Positions 34,053 to 43,497 are shown, counted from the first letter of the stretch. The stretch: DNA of 52,588 nt from an uncultured Collinsella sp. (GCA_958415525.1 CATYZE010000015.1:1-52588), one strand, 5' to 3'. Translations and numbers: made by a program. The notes: generated by a model not told the origin, from the sequence alone.

Positions 34053-35192
34053 TCATTTCACGTCAAACTCCACGCGGTCGAGTTCGGGGACGTTGAGGTC
34101 GATGAGCTTGCGGGCGACGTGGCGGTCGTGTGCCTCAAGTGCCTCGCTCGTCGTCACGTGGGCGACAATCTCGCGCTCGACAATGCCCTCCTCGTCGCCT
34201 TCGGTTGCCGAGGTCTCGACGGCAACGGTGTAATCCTTGAAGCCCGGCAGTACCGCGGCGAGTTCGCGCGTGGTCTCGGTTATGCCGTAGCCGTCCTGCA
34301 CGCCGGCCTGCGCCGAGCCGATGGAACCCGCGGTCATAACGATGCAGGGGATAGCAAAGATCACCGTGCCCACAATGATGCGGCGGCGCACCTTGCGTGA
34401 CAGCTCGTCGACCTCAGCGTCTTCCTCGGCGGTCACGATGCCGTCGCCGTTGAGGTCTCGCTTGAGCGGCACGCGCAAAAGAAGCAGCACGGCTTCGGCC
34501 GCCAGCGCGATAAAGACCACGTTGATGCCAAATTCGTAGAGCGCCGAGAGGAATAGCGACCCGCTTGCGATGGCGATGCCGTAGCCCGCTGCGCACAGGG
34601 GCGGCATGAGTGCGGTCGCCACGGCCACACCGGCGATGAGCGTAGCGGGCTCCTGGTCGCGTGAGTTGCCCAGTCCGCCCGCAAAGCCGCCGGCGAGTGC
34701 GACGGCAAGATCCCATACGGTGGGCGTCGAGTTGTCGATGATGGCGGCCGTGGTGGTGCCAAGGGGCGAGAGCTTAAAGTACAGCGTGGACGTAACCAGG
34801 CAAAAGGCCATTTGCAGCGCTAGGCCCGCGACGGCCTCGACGGTTATCTCGCGGTCGAGCGTGGCGATGCCGTATGCCATGGCAAGGACCGAGCCCATGA
34901 GCGGGCAGATGAGCATGGCTCCCACGATGGCGATGTCCGAGTCGATATCGAGGCCGATACTTGCGATAAGCATGGCGATGATGAGGATGCACAGGTGCGA
35001 ACCGGTCAGGCGCGCCCCGTTTACAAAACGCTTGCGGATCACGTGATAGGGCGCGCGGCCCTCGCGAATGTTGAACGCCTGCTTAAGGAAGCGGGTGGCG
35101 TTCTCCATGGCTTCGCTATGGGCGGGGCGGATGCCGTGACGCCGGTGATGGCGCTCGCGCAGTCGCTTGATCTGTTGTTTGTCGAGTTCCAT
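34053..35192 (-). CDS. DUF389 membrane protein with EF-hand-like loop
   Basis: The 379-residue protein has the DUF389 core: GARLTGSHLCILIIAMLIASIGL, read as separate membrane segment, AIVGAMLICPLMGSVLAMAYG, and ATALMPPLCAAGYGIA, with about seven to eight membrane segments in residues 60-310. Residues about 247-258 read DLNGDGIVTAEE, a full EF-hand calcium loop pattern, placed in a hydrophilic loop between membrane segments. The soluble C-terminal 75 residues follow the last membrane segment. The function of DUF389 is not established. It is the upstream gene of no operon: OPT lies on the same strand but has a terminator in between. Confidence 0.84.
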   Translation of the reverse strand: MELDKQQIKRLRERHHRRHGIRPAHSEAMENATRFLKQAFNIREGRAPYHVIRKRFVNGARLTGSHLCILIIAMLIASIGLDIDSDIAIVGAMLICPLMGSVLAMAYGIATLDREITVEAVAGLALQMAFCLVTSTLYFKLSPLGTTTAAIIDNSTPTVWDLAVALAGGFAGGLGNSRDQEPATLIAGVAVATALMPPLCAAGYGIAIASGSLFLSALYEFGINVVFIALAAEAVLLLLRVPLKRDLNGDGIVTAEEDAEVDELSRKVRRRIIVGTVIFAIPCIVMTAGSIGSAQAGVQDGYGITETTRELAAVLPGFKDYTVAVETSATEGDEEGIVEREIVAHVTTSEALEAHDRHVARKLIDLNVPELDRVEFDVK

Positions 35193-35345
35193 GCTTACCT
35201 CGTTTGGCGTCCGAGCCGTTTCTCACGTCTATCGTCCTTACTCTACACCGCACTGAGTGGGCTGTCAGGCGAGCTTGGGGACCTGGAAGCCAGGCCAATC
35301 GGCGTGGTTCCAAACGCCATGAGGATCTACTAGCACAAATAGACA

Positions 35346-35383
35346 TAAAAAGCGCGGAGCCGGATAGATTCCGACCCCGCGCT
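35346..35383 (-). terminator. Rho-independent terminator of the OPT gene
   Basis: On the minus strand AGCGCGG and CCGCGCT enclose an inner CGG/CCG helix, followed by a T run. It starts 26 bases after the OPT stop codon. Confidence 0.85.
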
Positions 35384-35408
35384 CTGCGTTGATGCGTTGT
35401 GGTTCGGC

Positions 35409-37112
35409 TTAGCCCAGCAGGCTCAGGCCAACAGAGACAAACGCCAGGATAACGCCGACGATGGACTCGCCGCCGAGCAGGCCGCTGGCGACAACCAGGC
35501 CCTGCTCCTGGAAGGCGGCGTCCTTGGCAGCCTTGTCCTCGTCCGAAAGACCGGCCGTGGCATCGCGGTGAGCGGCCCACTTGTCGTAGGCGAGCTTGAC
35601 GCAGGAGCCCAAGAAGGCCGTGAGCGACATATAGAACGGCAGGTACACGCCCAGGCCGATCATCATGGCCGGAATGCCGAGCCAGTACATGACGATGCCG
35701 GCGATGAAGCCGCCCACGAACCACGGCACGCTCGGGATGCCCGAGACCATGGTGGCGACGACGCTGGCCTGCGCGGCCACAAAGCTCTTGTCGGGGCCAA
35801 AGGCGTCCGGGCCATAAGCGGTGACGAGCGCGACCATGACGGCGGCGGCGACCAGGGCGCCCACGATGCCACCGATGGCCTGGCCGATCCACTGCGCGCG
35901 CGGGTTGGTGCCCAGCACGGCGCCGGCCTTAAAGTCGTTCATGACGTCGCCCGCAAGGCCGCACGCCACGGCAACGATGCCGGCGATAAAGAACAGCTTG
36001 ACCTGAGCGATCTGAGCGCAAGCAGCCACGATGAGCATGACGATGAGGCCAAAGATTTCCATGGGATCGATGCCCGTCTGGCCGCAGCTCTGTGCGCTCA
36101 TGATGGTGGTGACAAAGGTGAACAGCGTGACGATGACGGCCGGAACGGGGCCAAGATCGAGCACAATGGCGATGACGACAGCGATAGCGGCAGCGCCCAG
36201 GCCGATGATGCCGGCGTCGAGCTTAAGGGAGCCCGAGATGAGCGACTGCTCGTCGGTATCGGTGGAACTATCGGCAGCAAGACCGCGGACGATACCGGCG
36301 ACCTGCGGCAGGATGTCCTTGAGGACGACGGCGACGCCAAAGCCCATCATGAGGCCCATACCCAGGGACTTAACGATGCCCTGTGCGGTCATAACGTCGA
36401 ACAGGCCGGCAGCGGTGCCGCCGACGATGATGCCAAAGTTGCCTAGCAGCGCGCCGGCAAACCAGAAGGCGACCGGGGCGAAGCCCACGAGGAAACCGAC
36501 GGAGAGCAGCATGGGCGAGTTGTAGATGCCAAAGGTCACGCCGGGGATGTTGAGCGTGCACAGCATACTGGGCACAATGCCCAGGGCGTCGCGCAGGACG
36601 CTGTAGATGCCGGCGAGGGCCATGGAGCCAAAGAGCTGCTTGCCGGTCTTGCCGCCGGCCTCGGTCGCGCGCAGGGTCTGAGCTGCGGCGTTGCCGGTGG
36701 GGAACTCAAGCGCGGCATCCACGATAAAGTGACGGTGGATGAGCGCCGTTGCCAGCAGGCCCAGGATGGTGCCGGCGAGTGCCACGATAAACATGTCGAG
36801 CCAGCTGATCTGATCGGCATAGCCCAGCATCCAGGCGCCCGGGATGGTAAACGCCAGACCGCCGGCGACCATGGCGCCTGCGGACATGATGGTGTGGGTG
36901 ACGTTGGCCTCGTTGAGGCTGGCGTTGCCCATGAGCTTAAGGAAGAACAGCGAGATGACGGCAGCGAAGACAATCGGCCAGGGGAGTGCGCCCATCTTGA
37001 GCGCCGTGTAGGCCGAGCTTGCCGTGATGATCACGCAGCCAAGGACGCCGATGACGACGCCGCGCAGCGTGAGTTGCCCGCGCATCGAGGCGCGGTTCGA
37101 GGGATTGCTCAT
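35409..37112 (-). CDS. OPT-family oligopeptide/metal-chelate transporter
   Basis: The 567-residue membrane protein has about 14-16 membrane segments and OPT family landmarks: SAYTALKMGALPWPI near the N-terminus, LEFPTGNAAAQTLRA (about 135-149), and GNFGIIVGGTAAGLFDV. Bacterial OPT members move peptides or siderophore-like metal complexes into the cell by proton symport. AAAGGAG lies before the ATG. Only one conserved copy of the family domain appears to have been kept at normal length. The leader contains a nested hairpin at 37137-37175. It is divergent from coaX. Confidence 0.92.
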   Translation of the reverse strand: MSNPSNRASMRGQLTLRGVVIGVLGCVIITASSAYTALKMGALPWPIVFAAVISLFFLKLMGNASLNEANVTHTIMSAGAMVAGGLAFTIPGAWMLGYADQISWLDMFIVALAGTILGLLATALIHRHFIVDAALEFPTGNAAAQTLRATEAGGKTGKQLFGSMALAGIYSVLRDALGIVPSMLCTLNIPGVTFGIYNSPMLLSVGFLVGFAPVAFWFAGALLGNFGIIVGGTAAGLFDVMTAQGIVKSLGMGLMMGFGVAVVLKDILPQVAGIVRGLAADSSTDTDEQSLISGSLKLDAGIIGLGAAAIAVVIAIVLDLGPVPAVIVTLFTFVTTIMSAQSCGQTGIDPMEIFGLIVMLIVAACAQIAQVKLFFIAGIVAVACGLAGDVMNDFKAGAVLGTNPRAQWIGQAIGGIVGALVAAAVMVALVTAYGPDAFGPDKSFVAAQASVVATMVSGIPSVPWFVGGFIAGIVMYWLGIPAMMIGLGVYLPFYMSLTAFLGSCVKLAYDKWAAHRDATAGLSDEDKAAKDAAFQEQGLVVASGLLGGESIVGVILAFVSVGLSLLG

Positions 37113-37136
37113 ATATAACTCCTTTGCGTATATCCG

Positions 37137-37175
37137 CTTCCCCCGGGAGCGCCGCTACGGATACGGCGCGGGAAG
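37137..37175 (-). other. Nested hairpin in the OPT leader
   Basis: CTTCCC pairs with GGGAAG and, inside it, GCGCCG with CGGCGC around CTACGGATA. It ends about 25 bases before the OPT start codon. It could affect leader translation, but no ligand class is recognised. Confidence 0.4.
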
Positions 37176-37304
37176 TCGGGTTACCAAGGGCCGCCGCGTG
37201 AGCTCGCAAACGACCGCGCACCAGTATAGCCGCAAGCTAGTCATTTTGGGATGACTGGTTTAGGTAGGCGATATACTGCTGGGCAGACGAAAGGAGCGCC
37301 GACG

Positions 37305-38156
37305 ATGCTTAATGGGTGCGCATATATATTGACGGTTGACGTGGGCAACACGTTCATTCGCTTTGGCCTGTTTGCAGAGGATTCGGCCGCGGCACAGGAA
37401 TGCCCGCTTGCGACGTGCGAGATCACGACGCCGTCGAGCATTACGGCTGACGAAGCGCGTATGCGTCTCGCTCAAGTCATGGCCGCGCTGGCGGCCGATG
37501 CGGGCATGCCCGGCGCGCTCGTTCCCGCGGCCGCAGTGCTGAGCTGCGTGGTGCCGGCGCTCGAGCGCCCCTGGAAAGCGGCGCTTTCCCGCACTTGTAC
37601 GGGGCGCGTGCTCACCGTGGGGCCGGGCCTCAAGACCGGCATGCCCGTGCACTACGACGACCCGGCCGAGATCGGCCCCGACCGCATCGCCGATGCCGTG
37701 GCGGCACGCGCCGTCTACGGCTCTCCCTGTATCGTGATCGACCTGGGTACGACGACCAATATCGAGGTCATCGACGCGCACGGTACCTTTGTGGGCGGCG
37801 TCATCGCTCCGGGCCTGGCGCTCGGCGCCCGCTCACTCTCTGCCGCTGCGGCGCGCCTGCCGCAGGTTGAGCCCTCGACACCGACGCACGTCATCGGCCG
37901 TAACACGCGCGAGGCCATGCGTTCGGGCGTGGTCTTGGGCGAGGTAGCCCGCATCGACGGCATGCTCGACATGGTGCTTGCCGAGATGCGCTCGACCAAG
38001 GCGGCGGGGGAGGATGGCGTGCCCATCGTCATTACCGGCGACGATGCCGAGGCGCTCGCGGCGTTGGTCGGCCACAGTCTGACGGTAGATGACGCACTGA
38101 CACTGCGGGGTCTCGCCGAGCTCTACCGCATCAACCAAAAGCCCCGCCGCGTGTAA
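37305..38156 (+). CDS. coaX: Type III pantothenate kinase
   Basis: The 283-residue ASKHA-fold enzyme phosphorylates pantothenate, the first step of coenzyme A synthesis. The phosphate loop DVGNTFIRFGLF (10-21), the GPDRIADAVAA segment and the second nucleotide loop VIDLGTTTNIEVID are present. I chose ATG 37305, preceded by AAAGGAG at eight bases; the frame from 37251 has no such site. A TATACT box at 37272 is a probable -10 element. It is followed by dCMP deaminase on the same strand. Confidence 0.93.
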   Translation: MLNGCAYILTVDVGNTFIRFGLFAEDSAAAQECPLATCEITTPSSITADEARMRLAQVMAALAADAGMPGALVPAAAVLSCVVPALERPWKAALSRTCTGRVLTVGPGLKTGMPVHYDDPAEIGPDRIADAVAARAVYGSPCIVIDLGTTTNIEVIDAHGTFVGGVIAPGLALGARSLSAAAARLPQVEPSTPTHVIGRNTREAMRSGVVLGEVARIDGMLDMVLAEMRSTKAAGEDGVPIVITGDDAEALAALVGHSLTVDDALTLRGLAELYRINQKPRRV

Positions 38157-38240
38157 AAGTGAGGGCGCCGGTGGGACAAACGCCTCCACCTTTCACCTGC
38201 TACAATGGGTCAAACTATTGCGATTACGGAGGTGTCTGCC

Positions 38241-38765
38241 ATGTCGGACGATCTTCATCAAACTTCGTCAGGCAAGCGCCTGGACGTCATTAGCTGGGAC
38301 GAGTTCTTTATGAGCGTGGCCATCGCCGCGCAGCGCCGCAGCAAGGACCCCAATACGCAGGTGGGTGCGTGCATCGCCAGCACCAACCACCGCATCCTTT
38401 CGGTGGGCTACAACGGTACACCCTCGGCGCTCAACGACGACTTTTTCCCGTGGGGCACGAGCGACGACCCGCTGCAGGACAAGCACAACTACGTGGTCCA
38501 TGCCGAGGCCAACGCCGTGCTCAACTACCGTGGCTCGCTCAAGGATCTCGAGGGTTCCACGGTCTACGTTACGCTGTTCCCGTGCCATGACTGTGCCAAG
38601 ATCCTGGCGCAGGTAGGTGTAGGCGAGGTCGTCTACCTGGACAACAAGTACGCCGATACCGACGACGGCCGCATCAGCCGCCGCATCCTTGACTCCTGCG
38701 GCATCAGCTACCGCCAGGTTATCGTCGATGTTCATATCGGCACCGAGGGGCAGGCTCAGCAGTAG
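38241..38765 (+). CDS. Deoxycytidylate deaminase family protein
   Basis: The 174-residue protein has the zinc cytidine-deaminase motif His87-Ala-Glu89 (VHAEANAVLNY) and Cys115-x2-Cys118 (FPCHDCAK). NTQVGACIAS and GYNGTPSALNDDF match dCMP deaminases, which supply dUMP for thymidylate synthesis. ATG 38241 is supported by GGAGGTG six bases upstream; an ATG at 38205 lies in frame. The ComEB-type extra zinc residues are not evident. It follows coaX by 84 bases. Confidence 0.93.
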   Translation: MSDDLHQTSSGKRLDVISWDEFFMSVAIAAQRRSKDPNTQVGACIASTNHRILSVGYNGTPSALNDDFFPWGTSDDPLQDKHNYVVHAEANAVLNYRGSLKDLEGSTVYVTLFPCHDCAKILAQVGVGEVVYLDNKYADTDDGRISRRILDSCGISYRQVIVDVHIGTEGQAQQ

Positions 38766-38899
38766 CGCGTGTCAACGCCAGCTGGCAACAAAAGGCAGCT
38801 AAAAGAGCCCCGTCCCAAATTGACTACTCGTGAAAGTCGCGTCTGCGCGCATGGACGGCTCGTGAGCGGGTACATGGCTGTAGTAACATAGCTTCTGTC

Positions 38900-38915
38900 C
38901 GCGGGCGCGCCCGCG
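38900..38915. other. Perfect 16-base GC palindrome before the NifU-like gene
   Basis: CGCGGGCGCGCCCGCG is its own complement and lies 22 bases before the GTG start. It could be a protein-binding site or, as RNA, a short hairpin next to the ribosome-binding site. Confidence 0.45.
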
Positions 38916-38937
38916 TAATTGTGAGAAAGGAGCCCCT

Positions 38938-39216
38938 GTGGCTGTTAACGAAGAGCTGCTTAAGAAGGTTCTTGAAGAGATTCGCCCCAACCTGCAGGCC
39001 GACGGCGGCGATATGGAGTATGTGGGCGTTGACGACGAGGGCGTCGTCAAACTGGAGCTGCAGGGCGCTTGCGCCGGCTGCCCCATGAGCTCGCTGACCC
39101 TGTCCATGGGTATTGAGCGCATCCTGAAGGAGCATGTGCCCGGCGTTACCCGTGTCGAGCAGGTCAATGCCTCCGGCGAGACCGACGACCTGTACGACGA
39201 GTACGCGCCGTTCTAA
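38938..39216 (+). CDS. NifU-like C-terminal domain (Fe-S scaffold) protein
   Basis: The 92-residue protein is a stand-alone NifU C-terminal domain with the cluster-binding pair Cys45-x2-Cys48 (GACAGCPMSSLTL). These proteins carry or deliver iron-sulfur clusters in the cytoplasm. It starts at GTG 38938 after AAAGGAG. The last dozen residues are acidic and aromatic (DDLYDEYAPF), a feature I do not recognise. The many Fe-S enzymes in the genome, such as the activase and radical SAM protein, are possible clients. Confidence 0.93.
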   Translation: MAVNEELLKKVLEEIRPNLQADGGDMEYVGVDDEGVVKLELQGACAGCPMSSLTLSMGIERILKEHVPGVTRVEQVNASGETDDLYDEYAPF

Positions 39217-39261
39217 GATGCGAAAGCTGCGGACGGCATACTCCGCATAGACGTTACGCCC

Positions 39262-39300
39262 AAATATGCGGCTGCGAGCGCAAGGCCCGCGGCCGCATTT
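39262..39300 (+). terminator. Terminator-like hairpin before lgt
   Basis: AAATATGCGGC and GCCGCATTT form the stem around a GC-rich loop, ending in TTTG. It lies between the NifU-like gene and lgt, 45 bases after the former. Confidence 0.65.
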
Positions 39301-39325
39301 GTATGTAGGGAGTAGGAGGGTCGAC

Positions 39326-40147
39326 ATGCTCAACGACTTCTACCATATGCTTGATCCCGTTGCGATTTCGGCGGGGCCCATCACGATTTACTGGTATGGT
39401 CTGGCCTATGTGGTCGGAGCTCTGCTCACGGCGGTCGTCATGTATCGCACGCAGCGTCGCTGGGGCTTTAACATCACGATTGACGACCTGACGAGCGTCG
39501 TGGTCGGTGTGGTCTTTGGCCTTATCATCGGCGCCCGCCTGTTCTACGTCATCTTTTACGGCGACGGCTACTACTGGGCACATCCGCTCGAGATCTTTGC
39601 CACCAACGAAGGCGGCATGAGCTTCCACGGTGGCCTGGTCGGCGGCATTATCGGCGGCATCATCGTGTGCCGCATGTACAAGCTCGATGCATGGACCGTC
39701 GCCGACCTTGCCGTGATCGGCGCCCCGCTGGCGCTGTGCCTGGGACGTTGCGCCAACTTCGTGAACGGTGAGCTGTGGGGTAAGCCGACCGATCTGCCCT
39801 GGGGTGTGGTCTTTGGCGGCGCCGCGGGCGATATGCCGCGCCATCCCTCCCAGCTCTACGAGGCGTTTCTTGAGGGCATCGTGCTCTTTTGCATCCTACA
39901 GGTGCTCAGCCGCAAAAAGCCGCTGCTGCCCCAGGGTACGTTTATGGGCGTGTTCGTGATGGGGTACGGCATCGTCCGCTTTCTCGTCGAGTTCGTGCGC
40001 GTGCCCGATGCCCAGCTGGGTTATCTGCTGGGAGGCGTTATCACCATGGGCCAGCTGCTGAGCCTGCCGCTCGTGATCGCCGGCCTGGCGCTCATCATCT
40101 TCGCCCGACACCGCAACCAGCCCCAGCGCGTCTACCTGGACGCCTAA
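39326..40147 (+). CDS. lgt: Prolipoprotein diacylglyceryl transferase
   Basis: The 273-residue, seven-helix membrane enzyme transfers diacylglycerol to the lipobox cysteine of prolipoproteins. His101 in GGMSFHGGL matches the catalytic His103 of Escherichia coli and Arg141 in the LGRCANFVNGELWG signature matches Arg143; the usual Gly of GNF is Ala here. ATG 39326 has AGGAGGG upstream. Its substrates would include the lipoproteins seen at 13828 and 32270. REP-like copy R5 follows five bases after the stop and can serve as its terminator. Confidence 0.96.
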   Translation: MLNDFYHMLDPVAISAGPITIYWYGLAYVVGALLTAVVMYRTQRRWGFNITIDDLTSVVVGVVFGLIIGARLFYVIFYGDGYYWAHPLEIFATNEGGMSFHGGLVGGIIGGIIVCRMYKLDAWTVADLAVIGAPLALCLGRCANFVNGELWGKPTDLPWGVVFGGAAGDMPRHPSQLYEAFLEGIVLFCILQVLSRKKPLLPQGTFMGVFVMGYGIVRFLVEFVRVPDAQLGYLLGGVITMGQLLSLPLVIAGLALIIFARHRNQPQRVYLDA

Positions 40148-40152
40148 CCACC

Positions 40153-40193
40153 AAAACCACCACAAAGGGGACAGGCACCTTTGTGGTGGTTTT
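40153..40193. repeat. REP-like hairpin, copy R5 (perfect stem)
   Basis: AAAACCACCACAAAGG and CCTTTGTGGTGGTTTT are perfect 16-bp arms around the loop GGACAGGCA, giving the reference structure for the family. With its T run it probably doubles as the lgt terminator. Confidence 0.85.
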
Positions 40194-40230
40194 GCCGAGT
40201 TTGATAGGTTTCTAGAAAGGCTTTCGGACT

Positions 40231-42414
40231 GTGAAGGATTCCGACCTCTCCACAACGGCTGCGCGCGACGCTGCCCGCATCGTCTGGTTTAAGCGCTACC
40301 CCGCCAAGCAGACGTTCATCGCATTTTTGCTCGCGCTATTGGCGACCACGGCGTTTTCCATCGATCCCGCCCCGGTGTCGAGCAACGCGGTCTTGGCGAT
40401 TGACCCCAAAGCCTCGGGCATGCTGTACGTGTGCTACGAGGTACTCCTCTCGTTTGCCGGCCATACCGACGCGGTCATGCTGCTTGCGCTTGCCTGCCTG
40501 CTCACGCTGCCGTTCCGCTACGTATTCTTTGGCCGCGGCGATGCTTGGCGTCCTTCGGTGATCCTTCCGTCGCTGTTCTTTGCCGTCTGCATGGTGTTTG
40601 GCCGCAGCTACGACCTCATCGATTCGGCCGAGATCGTGCTCGGCGACAAGGCCCGCATCATCTGCGCCTGGATAGGCGGTGTGGGCTGGATGCTCTTGGC
40701 GGTCGTCGCCTTCTACCTTGCCTTTGAGTGTCTAGATTGGCTGAGCTCTCGGCGCATTCCGTTTTCCGAAGCGCACTTTGGCCGCGTATGGCGTGTGACT
40801 CACGCCGTGCTCTCGGTCCATCCCTTTGCCGGGCCCTTTCTGGTGCTTATGATCGCCTGGGCGCCCACGCTCATCGCTTCGCTGCCCGGCCTTTTTATGG
40901 GGGATACGGGTGCGCAGATTCGCCAGTGGTTCAACTACCCCAACGGCACGAGTGACTACCTGCGTCTGCTCAATCCCAATGTGTTGCTCAACGGACATCA
41001 TCCCGTAGTGCACACGGCCATTATCGGCTCGTGCGTTCAGCTGGGGCTTTCGCTGTTCAACAGCGCTAACGCGGGTCTCATCATCTATACCTGCGCTCAA
41101 TTTGTCATCACCGCTGCCTGCATGGCCTATTCCATTTCGTCGCTGCGCAAACTGGGCGTGAGCCTGCCGGTTCGCGGTGCGATCCTGCTGTTCTTTGCGT
41201 TTATGCCGATGTTCTCTAACTACGCGGCGTTGCTCACCAAAGACGTGCTCTTTGCCGACGCGTTCTTGGTGCTGCTGGTACAGACCGTCAAGCTCGTGGC
41301 ATGTGGCCTGCCCCGTCGTGATGCCAATGTCGAGCGATTGGGCGAGAAAGCCCCCGTGCTCTTTGCGCGCCATGACTGGCTGTTGCTTGCGTTGGCTGCC
41401 ATGGGTTCCACGTTTCTGCGCAACGGCGGCCTGGTGTTTCCCCTGGCGGCATGCGTAATCGCGTCGGCGTTTTGCGCATGGGACGCGCATGTGGCTCGTC
41501 GTGCAGCCAAGCAGACGGGCGCCGCGGTCTCATACGTCACGCCGCGATTCCGCTGGGTTGGCGTCCTCGCGGTGCTCGCGCTCTGCCTTGTCTCTAATAT
41601 GTACTTCACCAAGGTGTTTATGCCGGCGCACGACATTACGCCTGGTTCCAAGCGCGAAATCCTCTCGATTCCGTTCCAGCAGACGGCTCGTTTCGTCCAA
41701 AAGCACGACGGCCTCAACTCGGGCGTCAACCCCACGGTTAAGGAGGACGGCACCATCGTGGAGGCTCCTTGCGACGGCTTGGTGACCGACGAAGAGCGTG
41801 CCGTGATCGATCGCGTGCTCAAGTACGAGAACCTGGGCCGCCGCTACAACCCTGACAAGTCCGATGCCGTCAAGAACTGCTTTAACGAGTACGCCTCGCA
41901 GGAGGACATCGATGCCTATTTTGAGGTATGGGCCCAGATGTTTAAGAAAGATCCCGAGTGCTATATTTCGGCGCTTATCAATAACTACTATGGTTATTTT
42001 TATCCGAGCGCGCGCGATGCCTGGGTCTACAGCACGGCGCGTAGTGCCGAGATCATGGCGCGTCCCGACAACCTCAAGTACTTCGACTTCCATCCGGTTG
42101 ACAGCAACGTGGTGCGCTGGTGTGACCACCTGATCAATCTGTACCGTGTGGCGGTGCAGCGCATCCCGTTTATTTCACTCACCATGAGCTCGGCCACCTA
42201 TGTGTGGATCATGATCGCCGTGGTGGTCTACCTGCTGCGTCGTCATTCATGGCGTGCGCTGGCGATCTGGGTGCCGCTGTTGGGCGTGCTCGCCGTGTGC
42301 CTGATTGGTCCGTGCAACGGCTCGACCTACATGCGCTACTTGTATCCGGTCATCGCCTGCATGCCCTTCGCCATCGGCGCCACCGTCACCCGCAGCGACT
42401 TCCTCTGGTCCTAA
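40231..42414 (+). CDS. DUF6020-like polytopic membrane protein
   Basis: The 727-residue protein starts at GTG 40231 and has about 12-14 hydrophobic segments, a long extracytoplasmic region after the middle (about residues 465-630) and a final group of three membrane helices. LNGHHPVVHTAIIG and FMGDTGAQIRQWFNYPNG sit in the first exposed loop, as in GT-C-like glycosyltransferases of the DUF6020 group common in Coriobacteriia and Clostridia. Polyprenyl-phosphate-sugar use in cell-envelope glycan synthesis is plausible but unproved. It is transcribed alone between R5 and R9. Confidence 0.75.
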   Translation: MKDSDLSTTAARDAARIVWFKRYPAKQTFIAFLLALLATTAFSIDPAPVSSNAVLAIDPKASGMLYVCYEVLLSFAGHTDAVMLLALACLLTLPFRYVFFGRGDAWRPSVILPSLFFAVCMVFGRSYDLIDSAEIVLGDKARIICAWIGGVGWMLLAVVAFYLAFECLDWLSSRRIPFSEAHFGRVWRVTHAVLSVHPFAGPFLVLMIAWAPTLIASLPGLFMGDTGAQIRQWFNYPNGTSDYLRLLNPNVLLNGHHPVVHTAIIGSCVQLGLSLFNSANAGLIIYTCAQFVITAACMAYSISSLRKLGVSLPVRGAILLFFAFMPMFSNYAALLTKDVLFADAFLVLLVQTVKLVACGLPRRDANVERLGEKAPVLFARHDWLLLALAAMGSTFLRNGGLVFPLAACVIASAFCAWDAHVARRAAKQTGAAVSYVTPRFRWVGVLAVLALCLVSNMYFTKVFMPAHDITPGSKREILSIPFQQTARFVQKHDGLNSGVNPTVKEDGTIVEAPCDGLVTDEERAVIDRVLKYENLGRRYNPDKSDAVKNCFNEYASQEDIDAYFEVWAQMFKKDPECYISALINNYYGYFYPSARDAWVYSTARSAEIMARPDNLKYFDFHPVDSNVVRWCDHLINLYRVAVQRIPFISLTMSSATYVWIMIAVVVYLLRRHSWRALAIWVPLLGVLAVCLIGPCNGSTYMRYLYPVIACMPFAIGATVTRSDFLWS

Positions 42415-42415
42415 C

Positions 42416-42448
42416 TTGGTGCATTGGGGTCAGGTTTCTTTGCACCAA
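42416..42448. repeat. REP-like hairpin, copy R9
   Basis: TTGGTGCA pairs with TGCACCAA around TTGGGGTCAGGTTTCTT, a GGGTCAGG variant of the core. It begins within two bases of the preceding stop codon. Confidence 0.75.
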
Positions 42449-42578
42449 AGGGGGCATCATCACGACGCCTTCATTTTGGGGTTTATCTCGCAGGCTAGTA
42501 GGTATATCATAACGACGTTTGTTTATATTGCCCGAGCATCTGCGCTGGGCTTTAGGTCGAAACCGATAGGAGACACGT

Positions 42579-43385
42579 ATGTCCGGACACTCTAAGTGGG
42601 CCACAACCAAGCATCGTAAGGGCGCGCAGGACGCCAAGCGTTCCGCCCTCTTCTCCAAGCTCAGCCGCAACATCACCGTTGCTGCCCGTCTCGGCGGTGA
42701 CCCGCTGCCCGAGAACAACGCCAGCCTCGCCGCTGCCGTTGCCAAGGCCAAGGCTCAGTCCATGCCTAAGGACAAGATCAAGTCCGCTATCGACAAGGCT
42801 TTTGGTTCGGGTGCTGACGCCGCCGTCTACGAGAACATCGTGTACGAGGGCTACGGTCCCGCCGGTGTCGCCGTCTACGTCGACTGCCTGACCGACAACC
42901 GCAACCGTACCGCCGCTGATGTCCGTTCCGCCTTCTCCCACGCTGGTGGCAACCTGGGCACCTCCGGCTCCGTCGCCTTCCAGTTTGAGCGCAAGGGCCA
43001 GATCGTCGTCGCCAAGGAGATCCTGGACGAGAACGCCAAGAAGGAGACCATGATCGCCAACGGTGCTGCTGGTGACGAGGATGAGTTCATGATGGCTATC
43101 GCCGAGGCCGGTGGCGAGGACTACGAGGATGCCGGCGAGGAGTGGATCGTCTGGACTACTGCCAACGAGGTTATGGCTGTCTCCAAGGCGCTCGAGGAGC
43201 AGGGCGTCCAGGTCAAGGGCTCCGAGACCACCATGGTCCCGACTACCCCGACCGAGGTCTCCGGCGCCGACGCCAAGAAGGTTCAGCGCCTCATCGACCG
43301 TCTCGAGGAGCTCGACGACGTCCAGGACGTCTACAGCACCATGGACATGACCGACGAGGTCATCGCTGCCCTCGAGGAGGAGTAG
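42579..43385 (+). CDS. yebC: YebC/PmpR-family protein
   Basis: The 268-residue cytoplasmic protein starts with the family signature MSGHSKWATTKHRKGAQDAKR and carries ENIVYEGYGPAGVAVYVDCLTDN, read here as the second-domain core. Family members act as transcription regulators or, as shown for some, help ribosomes through proline-rich stretches. It is longer than the usual 240-250 residues because of an acidic insertion (NGAAGDEDEFMMAIAEAGGED) in domain 3. GATAGGAG precedes the ATG. Codon use is strongly biased to C-ending codons, suggesting high expression. Confidence 0.94.
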   Translation: MSGHSKWATTKHRKGAQDAKRSALFSKLSRNITVAARLGGDPLPENNASLAAAVAKAKAQSMPKDKIKSAIDKAFGSGADAAVYENIVYEGYGPAGVAVYVDCLTDNRNRTAADVRSAFSHAGGNLGTSGSVAFQFERKGQIVVAKEILDENAKKETMIANGAAGDEDEFMMAIAEAGGEDYEDAGEEWIVWTTANEVMAVSKALEEQGVQVKGSETTMVPTTPTEVSGADAKKVQRLIDRLEELDDVQDVYSTMDMTDEVIAALEEE

Positions 43386-43454
43386 CGCCCGCGCGGGTTA
43401 AGCCGTGCATATCTGGGCATAATGAAACGAGCATGCAAGCCTCGTGGAATAGAT

Positions 43455-43497
43455 GAGCCGGATCCGCGTGCGTAGAGCACCGGACCCGGCTCTTTTA
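43455..43497 (+). terminator. Rho-independent terminator of yebC
   Basis: GAGCCGGATCCG and CGGACCCGGCTC form a 12-bp stem with one mismatch, followed by TTTTATAA. Confidence 0.88.
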
